This document shows positions 17,992-26,564 of a stretch of DNA of 64,000 bases, in pieces; position 1 is the first letter of the stretch; the number at the start of each line of letters is the position of its first letter. The notes beneath the pieces were generated by a model. That model was given only the letters and a program-made list of their open reading frames with translations. It did not search any database and was not told the DNA's origin. This DNA is from Streptomyces sp. SID12501 (lineage in GTDB: Bacteria; Actinomycetota; Actinomycetes; Streptomycetales; Streptomycetaceae): NCBI RefSeq assembly GCF_010550245.1, contig NZ_JAAGLU010000033.1, positions 1 through 64,000 on the forward strand. Reading direction: 5' to 3'. A program made the translations under genes and the position numbers.

Positions 17992-19047
17992 ATGCAGCTC
18001 GGGATCAACCTCGGCTACTGGGGCGCCGGAATGGACGCGGACAATCTGGCCGTCGCGCAGGAGGCTGACCGCCTCGGATACGCCGTCTGCTGGGCCGCCG
18101 AGGCCTACGGCTCGGACGCGGCCACCGTACTGACCTGGGTCGCCGCCCAGACCGAGCGCATCGACGTGGGCTCGGCCATCTTCCAGATTCCGGCCCGCCA
18201 GCCCGCGATGACCGCGATGACCGCCGCGACGCTGGACTCGCTCTCGGGTGGGCGGTTCCGGCTCGGTCTCGGCGTCTCGGGGCCACAGGTCTCCGAGGGC
18301 TGGTACGGCGTCAAGTTCGACAAGCCGCTCTCCCGTACGCGCGAGTACGTGGAGATCGTACGCAAGGCGATGAGCCGCGAACGGCTCTCCCACGACGGTG
18401 AGCACTGGACGCTGCCGCTGCCCGGCGGCCCGGGCAAGCCCATCAAGCTGACCGTGCACCCCGAGCGCGAGCACATCCCGCTCTACATCGCGGCGATCGG
18501 CCCCAAGAACCTCGAACAGACCGGCGAGATCGCCGACGGGGCGCTGCTCATCTTCCCGTCCGCCGCGCACATCGAGGACACCGCCATCAAGTACCTGCGC
18601 GCGGGGCGCGAGAAGGCGGGCAAGACCCTGGAGGGGTTCGACGTCTGCCCGACACTGCCGCTCGCCGTCGGCGACGACAAGGACGTGGCGACGCTCGCCG
18701 ACACCTTCCGGCCGTACACCGCCCTGTACGTGGGCGGCATGGGCAGCCGTAAGCAGAACTTCTACAACCAGCTCGCCCAGCGCATGGGATACGAGAAGGA
18801 AGCCGCCGAGATCCAGGACAAGTACCTGTCCGGCGACAAGGCGGGCGCCGCGGCGGCCATTCCGCACGACCTGATCGACCAGACGACGCTGCTCGGCTCG
18901 GTGGACCGGATCGCCGACCGGATGCGGGCCTATGCCGCGGCCGGTGTCACCACGCTCACCCTCGCCCCGGCCGGCTTCACGCTCGACGAGCGGCTCGCCT
19001 CGCTCCGGGCGGGCACCGACGCCCTGGAGCGCGCCGGACTCGCGTAA
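17992..19047 (+). CDS. LLM-class F420-dependent oxidoreductase
   Basis: A 351-residue luciferase-like (beta/alpha)8-barrel enzyme. It opens with MQLGINLGYWGAGMDADN, followed by LGYAVCWAAEAYGSDA and RIDVGSAIFQIPARQPAM, then the flavin-site segment GGRFRLGLGVSGPQV and IPLYIAAIGPKNLEQTGEIADG, all typical of actinobacterial F420-type LLM proteins. It would transfer hydride from reduced coenzyme F420 to an unknown substrate. ATG 17992 has AAGGGGA at 17978-17984. It is a single gene between the inverted-repeat element and a terminator. Confidence 0.88.
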   Translation: MQLGINLGYWGAGMDADNLAVAQEADRLGYAVCWAAEAYGSDAATVLTWVAAQTERIDVGSAIFQIPARQPAMTAMTAATLDSLSGGRFRLGLGVSGPQVSEGWYGVKFDKPLSRTREYVEIVRKAMSRERLSHDGEHWTLPLPGGPGKPIKLTVHPEREHIPLYIAAIGPKNLEQTGEIADGALLIFPSAAHIEDTAIKYLRAGREKAGKTLEGFDVCPTLPLAVGDDKDVATLADTFRPYTALYVGGMGSRKQNFYNQLAQRMGYEKEAAEIQDKYLSGDKAGAAAAIPHDLIDQTTLLGSVDRIADRMRAYAAAGVTTLTLAPAGFTLDERLASLRAGTDALERAGLA

Positions 19048-19094
19048 GCGACGTAAGCGACAGGGACGTAGGCGGCAGGGACGGAAAAGTTCCG

Positions 19095-19135
19095 CGGCCG
19101 TGGTGGGGGCTCGGGGGTCTTCCCCGCCACGGCCG
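19095..19135 (+). terminator. Terminator of the LLM oxidoreductase gene
   Basis: A 14-bp stem (CGGCCGTGGTGGGG at 19095-19108 with CCCCGCCACGGCCG at 19122-19135, one G-U) has a 13-base loop. Confidence 0.75.
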
Positions 19136-19390
19136 TCACGGAGCACAACGCGCGGCGGACGCGGCGGTTACGGCCCCCGAGCCCGCCGGGGACTCGTACT
19201 CACGTCCCGACGGGCCCCAGCCGGTCCTTCTTTCGGCGGAGCACCGGGACGTGAGCCTCGCAGTCATGGCCCACACAACCCACATGGGGCGTGTGCCGGG
19301 CCGGCCGAGGCGCAAGCCGGCGTTCCTCGCGGCGGGCATCCGTGCGGTGTACGTCTGCGAGCGCGTCGTCGGCCGGAGCCGCACGGTCTG
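19136..19390. other. Intergenic stretch with no convincing gene
   Basis: Together with the terminator, this forms a 343-bp gap between the convergent LLM gene and corA. An 82-codon minus-strand frame (19136-19384) has Cys/Arg/Ser-rich content, no family match that I recognise and no ribosome site. A plus-strand frame overlapping corA's end is equally weak. I see nothing else. Confidence 0.6.
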
Positions 19391-20404
19391 CTACAGCCAG
19401 CCCCGGCGCTTGAACATGCGGTAGAGCAGGACCTCCACCACGGCCATCGTCGCGATCAGCGCCGGGTACGACCACACCCAGCGGAGCTCCGGCATGTGGT
19501 CGAAGTTCATGCCGTAGATCCCCGCGACCATCGTGGGGAAGGCCGCCATGGCGGCGAACGCGGAGATCTTCCGCATGTCGTCGTTCTGCCGGACGCTCAT
19601 CTGCGCGAGATGGGCCGACAGTACGTCGGAGACCAGGCGGTCCAGGCCCTCCACGGACTCGTTCACGCGCGTGAGGTGGTCGCTCACGTCCCGGAAGAAG
19701 GGCTCGGCCTTCTCGTGGACGAAGGGCACGCGCGAGCCGAAGGCGCCCGTGCCAGAGAGCTTGCCGAGCGGCGTCGCCAGGGGGCCGGTGGCACGGCGGA
19801 ACTCCAGGATCTGCCGCTTGAAGCGGTAGATGCGGGACGCGGTGTTGCGCGAGCCCCCGTCGGACGGTGAGAACACCTCCGCCTCCAGCTCCTCCAGGTC
19901 GGTGCCCAGTTCGTCCGCCACTTCCACGTAGTGGTCGACGACGGCGTCGGCGATCGTGTAGAGCACCGCCGTGGGGCCTTGCCGCAGCATCTCGGGTTCC
20001 GCCTCCAGACGGTGCCGTACGGCCGCGAGGGGCGCCTCCTCGCCGTGCCGCACGGTCACCACGAAGGAGTCGCCGATGAAGACCATGATCTCGCCGGAGG
20101 AGACGATGTCGGCCTTCGGCTCGTACCCGACCGGCTTGAGGACCATGAACAGCGAGTCGTCGTACACCTCCAGCTTCGGCCGCTGATGCGCCTTGAGGGC
20201 GTCCTCGACGGCCAGCGGGTGCAGTCCGAACTCCTCCGTGACCAGCTCGAACTCCTTCTCGGTGGGCTCGTGCAGACCGACCCAGACGAAGGCGTCCCCG
20301 ACGTGGTGCGCACGGCACTCGTCGAGGGCGTCGGAGAAGTCCGCGGGCCCCTCCGTCCGGCGTCCGTCACGGTAGATGGCGCAGTCGACGATCACGATGT
20401 GCAT
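19391..20404 (-). CDS. corA: CorA-type magnesium/cobalt transporter
   Basis: A 337-residue pentameric inner-membrane channel for Mg2+ (and Co2+). The large cytoplasmic N-terminal domain (about 1-270) contains DAFVWVGLHEPTEKE and PLAVEDALKAHQRPKLE, both family signatures, then the long stalk helix. Two C-terminal membrane helices follow. The first ends with the selectivity loop YGMNFDHMPEL (the GMN motif), and the second is TMAVVEVLLYRMFKRRGWL with a basic tail. ATG 20404 (MHIVIVDCAIYRDG) is the family start. It diverges from the phosphatase gene with a 68-bp gap. No Mg riboswitch is evident. Confidence 0.93.
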   Translation of the reverse strand: MHIVIVDCAIYRDGRRTEGPADFSDALDECRAHHVGDAFVWVGLHEPTEKEFELVTEEFGLHPLAVEDALKAHQRPKLEVYDDSLFMVLKPVGYEPKADIVSSGEIMVFIGDSFVVTVRHGEEAPLAAVRHRLEAEPEMLRQGPTAVLYTIADAVVDHYVEVADELGTDLEELEAEVFSPSDGGSRNTASRIYRFKRQILEFRRATGPLATPLGKLSGTGAFGSRVPFVHEKAEPFFRDVSDHLTRVNESVEGLDRLVSDVLSAHLAQMSVRQNDDMRKISAFAAMAAFPTMVAGIYGMNFDHMPELRWVWSYPALIATMAVVEVLLYRMFKRRGWL

Positions 20405-20472
20405 TCTCCCGCCGCCCGGCCGGAAAAGCACCCCGGCCTCCCGCCGGGTGCCGTACGCCTACCCTGGGCCGC

Positions 20473-21159
20473 ATGCCCACGCTGATCCTCGTCCGGCACG
20501 GACGTTCCACCGCCAACACCTCTGGAGTGCTCGCCGGCCGCACACCCGGTGTCGCCCTCGACGAGCGGGGCGCCGCGCAGGCCGCCGCGCTGCCCGGGCG
20601 TCTCGCCGAGCTGCCGATCTCCGAGGTCGTCACCAGCCCGCTCCAGCGCTGCCAGGAGACGATCCGGCCCCTTCTCGAAGCCAGGCCGGAACTGCGCCCG
20701 CACACCGAGGAGCGGATCTCGGAGTGCGACTACGGGGACTGGTCGGGGCGCAAGCTCGCCGAGCTGACGGACGATCCCCTCATGCAGGTCGTCCAGGCCC
20801 ACCCGACCGCCGCCGCTTTCCCGGGCGGTGAGTCCATGCGGGCCATGCAGACGCGCGCGGCCGAGGCCGTACGTGAGTGGAACGCGCGCGTGGAGGCAGA
20901 TCACGGCGCCGACGCCGTCTACCTCATGTGCTCGCACGGCGACATCATCAAGTCCCTTGTCGCGGACGCGCTGGGGCTTCATCTCGACCTCTTTCAAAGG
21001 GTGTCCGTAGATCCGTGTTCCATCACCGCGATCCGTTACACCCGCCTCAGGCCGTTTCTCGTCCGCCTCGGGGACACCGGTGACTTCGCCTCGCTGGCGC
21101 CGCGCGAGGTACCCCCGGGCGAGGAGGCCGCGGTCGGGGGTGGTGCGGGCGCACCGTGA
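20473..21159 (+). CDS. Histidine phosphatase family protein (MSMEG_4193-type)
   Basis: A 228-residue phosphoglycerate-mutase-like hydrolase. The phosphohistidine loop is LVRHGRSTAN (His9 of the LVRHG motif). The second Arg is in SPLQRCQET, the catalytic Glu in ECDYGDWSGR, and the second His in MCSHGDIIK. The C-terminal tail is Gly/Ala-rich. The spacing suggests a leaderless mRNA: a TACCCT -10 box at 20460-20465 would start transcription at about 20472-20473, right on the ATG, and there is no ribosome site. It heads a cluster with DUF3090, the SCO1664-like gene and mshC that I recall as conserved in Streptomyces. Its substrate is unknown. Confidence 0.86.
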   Translation: MPTLILVRHGRSTANTSGVLAGRTPGVALDERGAAQAAALPGRLAELPISEVVTSPLQRCQETIRPLLEARPELRPHTEERISECDYGDWSGRKLAELTDDPLMQVVQAHPTAAAFPGGESMRAMQTRAAEAVREWNARVEADHGADAVYLMCSHGDIIKSLVADALGLHLDLFQRVSVDPCSITAIRYTRLRPFLVRLGDTGDFASLAPREVPPGEEAAVGGGAGAP

Positions 21160-21250
21160 TCGTCGGCAGCAGTAGGGTGAAGCGGTCGCGGCAGCGCCGC
21201 GGACACCGAAGTCATTCGATTCACATCATTCGATTCAATGGAGACAGGAC

Positions 21251-21841
21251 GTGTCCCGTCAGGTGTTCCTCTACGACCCGCCGGACCGCTTCGTGGCCGG
21301 TACGGTCGGGCTGCCCGGGCGTCGTACGTTCTTCCTCCAGGCCACCGCCGGCCCTCGGGTGACCAGCGTGGCCCTGGAGAAGACCCAGGTCGCCGCGCTG
21401 GCCGAACGCATGGACGAACTGCTCGACGAGGTCGTACGCCGTAGCGGGGGCAACGCCGCCGTCCCGGCCGTGGTCCCCACCGATGTGTCCGACACCCGTC
21501 CCCTCGACACCCCTGTCGAGGAGGAGTTCCGGGTCGGCACCATGGCGCTCGCCTGGGACGGCGACGAGCAGCGCATGATCGTCGAGGCGCAGGCCCTGGT
21601 GGAACTGGACGCCGAGTCCGAGGAGGACCTCGTCGAGGCCGAGGAGCGGCTCCTCCAGGACGAGGAGAACGGCCCCCCGATGCTGCGTGTCCGGCTCACC
21701 GGCGCGCAGGCCCGTGCCTTCGCCAGGCGCGCCCTCGACGTCGTCAACGCCGGCCGGCCGCCCTGCCCCCTGTGCAGCCTCCCGCTCGACCCGGAAGGAC
21801 ACGTATGTCCGCGCCAGAACGGATACCGCCGCGGAGCGTGA
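21251..21841 (+). CDS. DUF3090 family protein
   Basis: A 196-residue actinobacterial protein of unknown function (MSRQVFLYDPPDRFVAGTVG start, GRRTFFLQA segment). The middle is acidic. The C-terminus has a small cysteine cluster, CPLCSLPLDPEGHVCP, resembling a zinc ribbon with three cysteines. GTG 21251 has GGAGACAG at 21240. The end overlaps the next gene by 37 bases, so the two are cotranslated. The constant pairing of DUF3090 with the phosphatase and SCO1664-like genes suggests a shared pathway that is still undefined. Confidence 0.88.
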   Translation: MSRQVFLYDPPDRFVAGTVGLPGRRTFFLQATAGPRVTSVALEKTQVAALAERMDELLDEVVRRSGGNAAVPAVVPTDVSDTRPLDTPVEEEFRVGTMALAWDGDEQRMIVEAQALVELDAESEEDLVEAEERLLQDEENGPPMLRVRLTGAQARAFARRALDVVNAGRPPCPLCSLPLDPEGHVCPRQNGYRRGA

Positions 21842-22665
21842 CAGCCACCCGCACGCCCGCCGAACAGCTCGCCGAACTGCTCGCCAAGGGTGAGCTGACC
21901 GTACGCGGGCGGATCAGCGAGGCGTCGAACGCGGCGCTGTACTGCACGGTCTCGTACGAGGGGCAGGAGGCCGCCTGCATCTACAAGCCGGTGGCCGGTG
22001 AGCGGCCCCTGTGGGACTTCCCCGACGGGACCCTGGCCGAGCGTGAGCTGGCGGCGTTCGAGGTCTCCGAGGCGACCGGCTGGGGGCTCGTACCGCCGAC
22101 CGTGCTGCGCGAGGGGCCGTACGGCCAGGGGATGTGCCAGCTGTGGATCGAGGCGGAGTCAGAGACGGAGTCGGACGAGGGTGGCCGGTTGCTCGCCCTG
22201 GTCGACGGTGAGGAACCCGGGCCCGGGTGGAAGGCGATCGCGTTCGCCGAGGTCGGCGAGGGGAAGACGGCACTGCTCGTCCACGCCGACGACGAGCGGC
22301 TGCGCCGGCTGGCCGTCCTCGACGCGGTGATCAACAACGCGGACCGCAAGGGCGGGCATCTGCTGCCGGGCGACGAGGGGCGGCTGTACGGGATCGACCA
22401 CGGGGTCACCTTCAACGCCGAGAACAAGCTGCGTACGTTGCTGTGGGGGTGGGCCGGGGAGCCCCTGACGCCGGAGGCGGTCGACGTCCTGACAGGACTC
22501 AAGGGCGCCCTGGGCGAGGGCGGAGCGCTGGCCCTGCGGCTGGCGGAGCTGGTCACCGGCGACGAGATCGAGGCCACGCGCGCGCGTGTGGACGCGCTGC
22601 TGGAGTCCGGGAAGCATCCGGAGCCCAGCGGAGAGTGGCCGGCGATCCCGTGGCCGCCCGTGTGA
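21805..22665 (+). CDS. SCO1664 family protein (PI3/4-kinase-like fold)
   Basis: A 286-residue protein. Motifs resemble the phosphatidylinositol 3/4-kinase-like family: ACIYKPVAGERPLWDFPDGTLAERE (lysine in an IYKP strand; quoted in part), then LDAVINNADRKGGHLL as catalytic loop (NNADRKGGH) and YGIDHGVTFN as the metal-binding IDHG. Such proteins in bacteria may phosphorylate proteins or small molecules; activity here is inferred. Start ATG 21805 has GGAAGGA five bases upstream and lies inside the DUF3090 gene. mshC follows after 131 bp. Confidence 0.82.
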   Translation: MSAPERIPPRSVTATRTPAEQLAELLAKGELTVRGRISEASNAALYCTVSYEGQEAACIYKPVAGERPLWDFPDGTLAERELAAFEVSEATGWGLVPPTVLREGPYGQGMCQLWIEAESETESDEGGRLLALVDGEEPGPGWKAIAFAEVGEGKTALLVHADDERLRRLAVLDAVINNADRKGGHLLPGDEGRLYGIDHGVTFNAENKLRTLLWGWAGEPLTPEAVDVLTGLKGALGEGGALALRLAELVTGDEIEATRARVDALLESGKHPEPSGEWPAIPWPPV

Positions 22666-22796
22666 GGGTGCGCGTGGCCGGTGCGGGCGTCCCGTAGGCC
22701 CCTGCACTTAGGGAGGAATCTCACAAGACCCTCTTCCCGGCCATCTGGACCCGGTCCGGCTCGTATACGGAACATCCGTCCGGTTACGCTCATGAC

Positions 22797-24026
22797 ATGC
22801 ATGCCTGGCCCGCTTCCGAGGTCCCCGCCCTGACTGGTCAGGGCCGCGACCTGAGGATCCACGACACCGCGACCGGTGCTCTGGTGACCCTCGACCCCGG
22901 TCCCGTCGCCCGTATCTACGTCTGCGGCATCACCCCGTACGACGCGACCCACATGGGTCACGCGGCGACCTACAACGCGTTCGACCTCGTGCAACGCGTG
23001 TGGCTCGACACCAAGCGGCAGGTTCACTACGTCCAGAACGTCACCGACGTCGACGACCCGCTGCTGGAGCGGGCCGTGCGTGACGGGATCGACTGGGTGG
23101 GGCTCGCCGTGAAGGAGACCGCTCTCTTCCGGGAGGACATGACCGCGCTGCGGATGCTGCCCCCGAAGCAGTACATCGGCGCCGTGGAGGCGATACCCGG
23201 CATCGTCCCGCTCGTCGAGCGGCTGCGGGACGCGGGCGCCGCCTACGAGCTCGAAGGGGATGTCTACTTCTCCGTCGAGGCCGACCCGAACTTCGGCAAG
23301 GTGTCCCACCTGGACGCCGCCGCCATGCGGCTGCTGTCCGCCGAGCGCGGCGGTGACCCCGACCGGCCGGGCAAGAAGAACCCGCTCGACCCGATGCTGT
23401 GGATGGCCGCCCGGGAGGGTGAGCCGAGCTGGGACGGCGGTTCGCTGGGCCGCGGTCGCCCCGGCTGGCACATCGAGTGTGTCGCCATCGCCCTGGAGCA
23501 CCTCGGCATGGGCTTCGACGTGCAGGGCGGCGGCTCCGACCTCGTCTTCCCGCACCACGAGATGGGCGCCTCGCACGCCCAGGCGCTGACCGGCGAGTTC
23601 CCCATGGCCAAGGCGTACGTCCACGCCGGCATGGTCGCGCTCGACGGCGAGAAGATGTCGAAGTCCAAGGGCAACCTCGTCTTCGTGTCCGCCCTGCGCC
23701 GCGACGGGGTCGACCCGGCCGCCATACGGCTCGCGCTGCTCGCCCACCACTACCGGGACAACTGGGAGTGGACCGACCAGGTGCTCGCGGACGCCGTCGA
23801 GCGGCTCGGGCGCTGGCGCGCCGCCGTGTCCCGGCCCGATGGGCCGTCCGCTGACGCGCTGGTCGAGGAGCTGCGCGAGGCTCTCGCGAACGATCTGGAC
23901 GCCCCGGCCGCACTGGCCGCCGTGGACCGCTGGGCGGCCCTCCAGGCGGAGCGGGGCGGTACGGACGAGGGCGCCCCCGGCGTCGCGTCCCGTGCCGTGG
24001 ACGCCCTGCTGGGCGTGGCGCTGTAA
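22797..24026 (+). CDS. mshC: MshC, cysteine:GlcN-Ins ligase of mycothiol synthesis
   Basis: A 409-residue class I synthetase-like enzyme that uses ATP to join cysteine to GlcN-inositol, the third step to mycothiol. The HIGH motif is HMGH at 52-55, the zinc Cys43 is in YVCGITPYD, and the KMSKS loop is at 286-290. GGGSDLVFPHHE and PGWHIECVAIA are the cysteine-binding signatures. It is shorter than CysS because the C-terminal anticodon domain is missing, as expected for MshC. A TACGCT -10 box at 22785-22790 would place the mRNA start at about 22797, so the gene may be leaderless at this ATG. A hairpin follows at 24051. Confidence 0.96.
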   Translation: MHAWPASEVPALTGQGRDLRIHDTATGALVTLDPGPVARIYVCGITPYDATHMGHAATYNAFDLVQRVWLDTKRQVHYVQNVTDVDDPLLERAVRDGIDWVGLAVKETALFREDMTALRMLPPKQYIGAVEAIPGIVPLVERLRDAGAAYELEGDVYFSVEADPNFGKVSHLDAAAMRLLSAERGGDPDRPGKKNPLDPMLWMAAREGEPSWDGGSLGRGRPGWHIECVAIALEHLGMGFDVQGGGSDLVFPHHEMGASHAQALTGEFPMAKAYVHAGMVALDGEKMSKSKGNLVFVSALRRDGVDPAAIRLALLAHHYRDNWEWTDQVLADAVERLGRWRAAVSRPDGPSADALVEELREALANDLDAPAALAAVDRWAALQAERGGTDEGAPGVASRAVDALLGVAL

Positions 24027-24050
24027 CGGAGTTCCCGTAGAGAGGGGGGT

Positions 24051-24083
24051 GGGGCGCCGGGCGGGTTCGGCCGTCGGCGCCCC
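24051..24083 (+). terminator. Possible terminator of mshC
   Basis: GGGGCGCC (24051-24058) pairs with GGCGCCCC (24076-24083) across a 17-base G-rich loop. No U-tract. Confidence 0.45.
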
Positions 24084-24168
24084 TGCTCACTGCCGGGCCC
24101 GTTGCTGTCGAGGTGCTGTCGAGTCTCCGGGGGAAGCTGTGGCGGTAGTCGACATGTGATGTGGTATC

Positions 24169-24207
24169 AGGGTCAGTTGACCCTCAGGACCGGCCAACTG
24201 CCGGTCC
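24169..24207 (+). promoter_or_regulatory. Palindrome plus hairpin just upstream of the Tat-exported protein
   Basis: AGGGTCA-gt-TGACCCT (24169-24184) is a perfect 7-bp-arm palindrome. Three bases later, GGACCGGC-caact-GCCGGTCC (24187-24207) forms an 8-bp hairpin. The gene's ribosome site AAGGA follows about 10 bases later. It could be an operator or a structured mRNA leader. Confidence 0.45.
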
Positions 24208-24226
24208 CTTCCTGGAAGGAAACCCC

Positions 24227-25192
24227 GTGGCACCCACACACGGTTCCTTCGCACGCCACGTCAGCCGCCGCGGACTCCTCGCGGCGGGCGCCGCCACCGT
24301 CTCCGCCGCCCTGGTCGCCTCACCGGCCGCCGCCTCCCCGAAGACCCTGCCGACCCTGATACCGCTGCCCAACGGGTTCCGTCCGGAAGGCATAGCCACC
24401 GGCGCCGGCCCCTACGCCTACCTGGGCTCGCTCGGCGACGGCTCGATCTACCGCGCCGACCTGCGCACCGGCGCCGGCGAGATCATCTCGACCGGTCCGG
24501 GTACCCCGTCCGTCGGGCTCAAACTCGACGGCCGGGGACGCCTGTTCGTCGCCGCCCGTACCGAGGGCGCCCGGGTCGTGGACACCCGTACCGGGGCCGT
24601 CCTCGCCTCGTACGCCTTCACCACGGCGACCCCCACCTTCGTCAACGACGTGTTCCTGACGCCGCGGGGAGCGATCTTCACCGACTCCTTCCAGCCGGTT
24701 TTGTACGTCCTCCCGCTCGGCCGGGGCGGCGCGCTGCCGGGCGCCGGCGACGTCGTACGGATCACCCTGAGCGGCGACTGGAGCCAGGTGCCCGGCGAGG
24801 TCGTCAACGCCAACGGCATCACCGCCACGCCCGACGGAAAGGCGCTGCTCGTCGTCCAGTCCGGGGTCGGCGGACTGCACCGGGTCGACCCGCGCACCGG
24901 TGTCACCAGGCTCGTCGGCCTCGGGGACGCGGCCCCGCTCACCAACGGCGACGGCCTGCTCCTCGTCGGGCGCACGCTGTACGTCGTACAGAACCGGCAG
25001 AACGCGGTCGACGTGTTCACGCTGTCGGAGGACGGGAGCAGCGGGGTCTTCCGGCGGCGTATCACCGACCCGGCCTTCGATGTGCCGACCACGGTGGCCG
25101 CGTACCGCAACCGGCTGTATCTGCCCAACGCCCGCTTCTCGACGACGCCGACGCCCGGGACGACGTACGCCGTGGTCGCGGTGGAGCGCTGA
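24227..25192 (+). CDS. Tat-exported beta-propeller (SMP-30/NHL-like) protein
   Basis: A 321-residue exported protein. Residues 1 to about 38 are a Tat signal (SRRGLLAAGAATVSAALVAS, ending PAAASP). The mature part has strand repeats of a six-bladed propeller: FRPEGIATGAGPYAYLGSL, GLKLDGRGRLFVAARTEG, VNANGITATPDGKALLVVQS and LTNGDGLLLVGRTLYVVQN. It resembles SMP-30/gluconolactonase and NHL proteins; an enzymatic role is not proven. The Tat route suggests folding or cofactor loading in the cytoplasm. Start GTG 24227 has AAGGA at 24217, about 6 bases upstream. It is preceded by two stem-loops and followed by a 9-bp tandem repeat and a strong terminator. Confidence 0.8.
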   Translation: MAPTHGSFARHVSRRGLLAAGAATVSAALVASPAAASPKTLPTLIPLPNGFRPEGIATGAGPYAYLGSLGDGSIYRADLRTGAGEIISTGPGTPSVGLKLDGRGRLFVAARTEGARVVDTRTGAVLASYAFTTATPTFVNDVFLTPRGAIFTDSFQPVLYVLPLGRGGALPGAGDVVRITLSGDWSQVPGEVVNANGITATPDGKALLVVQSGVGGLHRVDPRTGVTRLVGLGDAAPLTNGDGLLLVGRTLYVVQNRQNAVDVFTLSEDGSSGVFRRRITDPAFDVPTTVAAYRNRLYLPNARFSTTPTPGTTYAVVAVER

Positions 25193-25201
25193 CGGTCGCC
25201 A

Positions 25202-25260
25202 GGACGTTACGGACCTGACGGACGTGACGGACGTGACGGACGTGACGGACGTGACGGACG
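25202..25260 (+). repeat. Tandem 9-bp repeat GGACGTGAC
   Basis: Two degenerate units (GGACGTTAC, GGACCTGAC) are followed by four perfect units at 25220-25255 and a partial unit. It starts 10 bases after the Tat gene stop and runs into the terminator stem. Confidence 0.9.
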
Positions 25261-25309
25261 GGGAAGGGCCGGTGCATGAGGTGAGTACCTCGTGCACCGG
25301 CCCTTCCCC
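25260..25309. terminator. Bidirectional terminator, 23-bp stem
   Basis: GGGGAAGGGCCGGTGCATGA.. (25260-25282) pairs with 25287-25309 with one G-U and the loop GAGT. It lies between the convergent Tat-protein and PAC2 genes. Confidence 0.88.
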
Positions 25310-25321
25310 GTACCTGACCGC

Positions 25322-26326
25322 TCACTCCTCGGCGGAGTCCTCGTCGTCCGTGCTCGGCAGCTGGGGCGGCTTCGGCGGCTGCGGTTTCGGGCGGGCCGTC
25401 GGGTTGTCCCGGAGGTACGACGCGCTGTCGGTGCCGTCCGCCGTGGCGTGGCCGCCGGGGGACGGGCCGGGGCCCGCCGGGCCGGTGCCGTCGCGGCGGC
25501 GCAGATAGCGTTCGAACTCGCGGGCGATCGCCTCGCCCGTCGCCTCGGGCAGCTCGGCGGTGTCCCGGGCCTCCTCCAGCGTCTGCACGTACTCCGCGAC
25601 CTCGCTGTCCTCGGCGGCCAGCTGGTCCACACCCACCTGCCAGGCACGCGCGTCCTCGGGCAGCTCGCCCAGCGGGATGCGGATGTCGATCAGGTCCTCC
25701 AGGCGGTTCAGGAGGGCCAGCGTCGCCTTCGGATTGGGCGGCTGCGACACATAGTGCGGGACCGCCGCCCACAGGGACACCGCCGGTACGCCCGCGTGGG
25801 TGCACGCCTCCTGGAGGATGCCGACGATGCCCGTGGGGCCCTCGTACTTGGTCTCCTCCAGATCCATCCGCTGGGCCAGATCCGCGTCGGACGTGACCCC
25901 GCTGACCGGGACCGGACGGGTGTGCGGGGTGTCGCCGAGCAGAGCGCCCAGGACCACCACCAGCTCCACGCCCAGCTCGTGCGCGAAGCCCAGCAGCTCG
26001 TTGCAGAACGAGCGCCAGCGCATCGACGGCTCGATGCCTCGCACCAGTACGAGGTCACGGGGCTTGTCGCCGCCGACCCTGACCACGGACAGCCTGGTCG
26101 TCGGCCAGGTGATCTTGCGGACACCGTTGTCCAGCCACACGGTGGGGCGGTTGACCTGGAAGTCGTAGTAGTCCTCGGCGTCGAGCGCCGCGAACACCTC
26201 GCCCTTCCACTCCCGGTCCAGATGCGCGACCGCGCTGGAAGCTGCGTCGCCTGCGTCGTTCCAACCCTCGAACGCGGCCACCATGACTGGGTCGATCAGC
26301 TCGGGAACCCCCTCCAGCTCGATCAC
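25322..26326 (-). CDS. PAC2 family protein
   Basis: A 334-residue soluble protein with the PAC2 (proteasome assembly chaperone 2) fold: VMVAAFEGWNDAGDAAS opening, LVLVRGIEPSMRWRSFCNELLGFA, VVVLGALLGDTPHTRPVPV, and GPTGIVGILQEACTHAGVPAVSLWAAVPHYV (quoted in parts). Bacterial PAC2 proteins are widespread in actinobacteria, which also have 20S proteasomes, but their role is not established. The last 70 residues are disordered and Pro/Gly/Asp-rich. Start GTG 26326 is set by GGAGG seven bases upstream; the longer frame is unlikely. I recall this gene as next to glpD in S. coelicolor, whereas here a 17-kb island separates them. Confidence 0.87.
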   Translation of the reverse strand: MIELEGVPELIDPVMVAAFEGWNDAGDAASSAVAHLDREWKGEVFAALDAEDYYDFQVNRPTVWLDNGVRKITWPTTRLSVVRVGGDKPRDLVLVRGIEPSMRWRSFCNELLGFAHELGVELVVVLGALLGDTPHTRPVPVSGVTSDADLAQRMDLEETKYEGPTGIVGILQEACTHAGVPAVSLWAAVPHYVSQPPNPKATLALLNRLEDLIDIRIPLGELPEDARAWQVGVDQLAAEDSEVAEYVQTLEEARDTAELPEATGEAIAREFERYLRRRDGTGPAGPGPSPGGHATADGTDSASYLRDNPTARPKPQPPKPPQLPSTDDEDSAEE

Positions 26327-26520
26327 CCAGCGCCTCCTTCCGACGTGCCCTCGCTTGACCACCCAACCTTACGGCGTGCGGCGGGGGCGCTCGCAGCCCC
26401 CATGCACGGGGGAGTGAACGGATCACTGCCCCGATAGACCCCCCGAAACACCATCCGTGAGCCACCCCTCACCACCCCCGTATTCATCCGAGCAGTCGGG
26501 GGCGGCGGTCCTGAGGGCTC

Positions 26521-26564
26521 GGATCCGGATCCGGATACGGGTTGAGATACGGATTCCGGTACGG
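26521..26564. repeat. Degenerate ATCCGG/TACGG repeat run
   Basis: GGATCC and GGATAC-type hexamers recur about six times in 44 bp, directly at the 3' end of the GntR gene within the 238-bp PAC2-GntR gap. It is self-complementary in places (ATCCGGAT) and could act as a weak terminator. Confidence 0.5.

Noticed and set aside
19136..19384. An 82-codon minus-strand gene between the LLM gene and corA
   Set aside because: No ribosome site, no recognised family, and residue composition typical of shadow frames.
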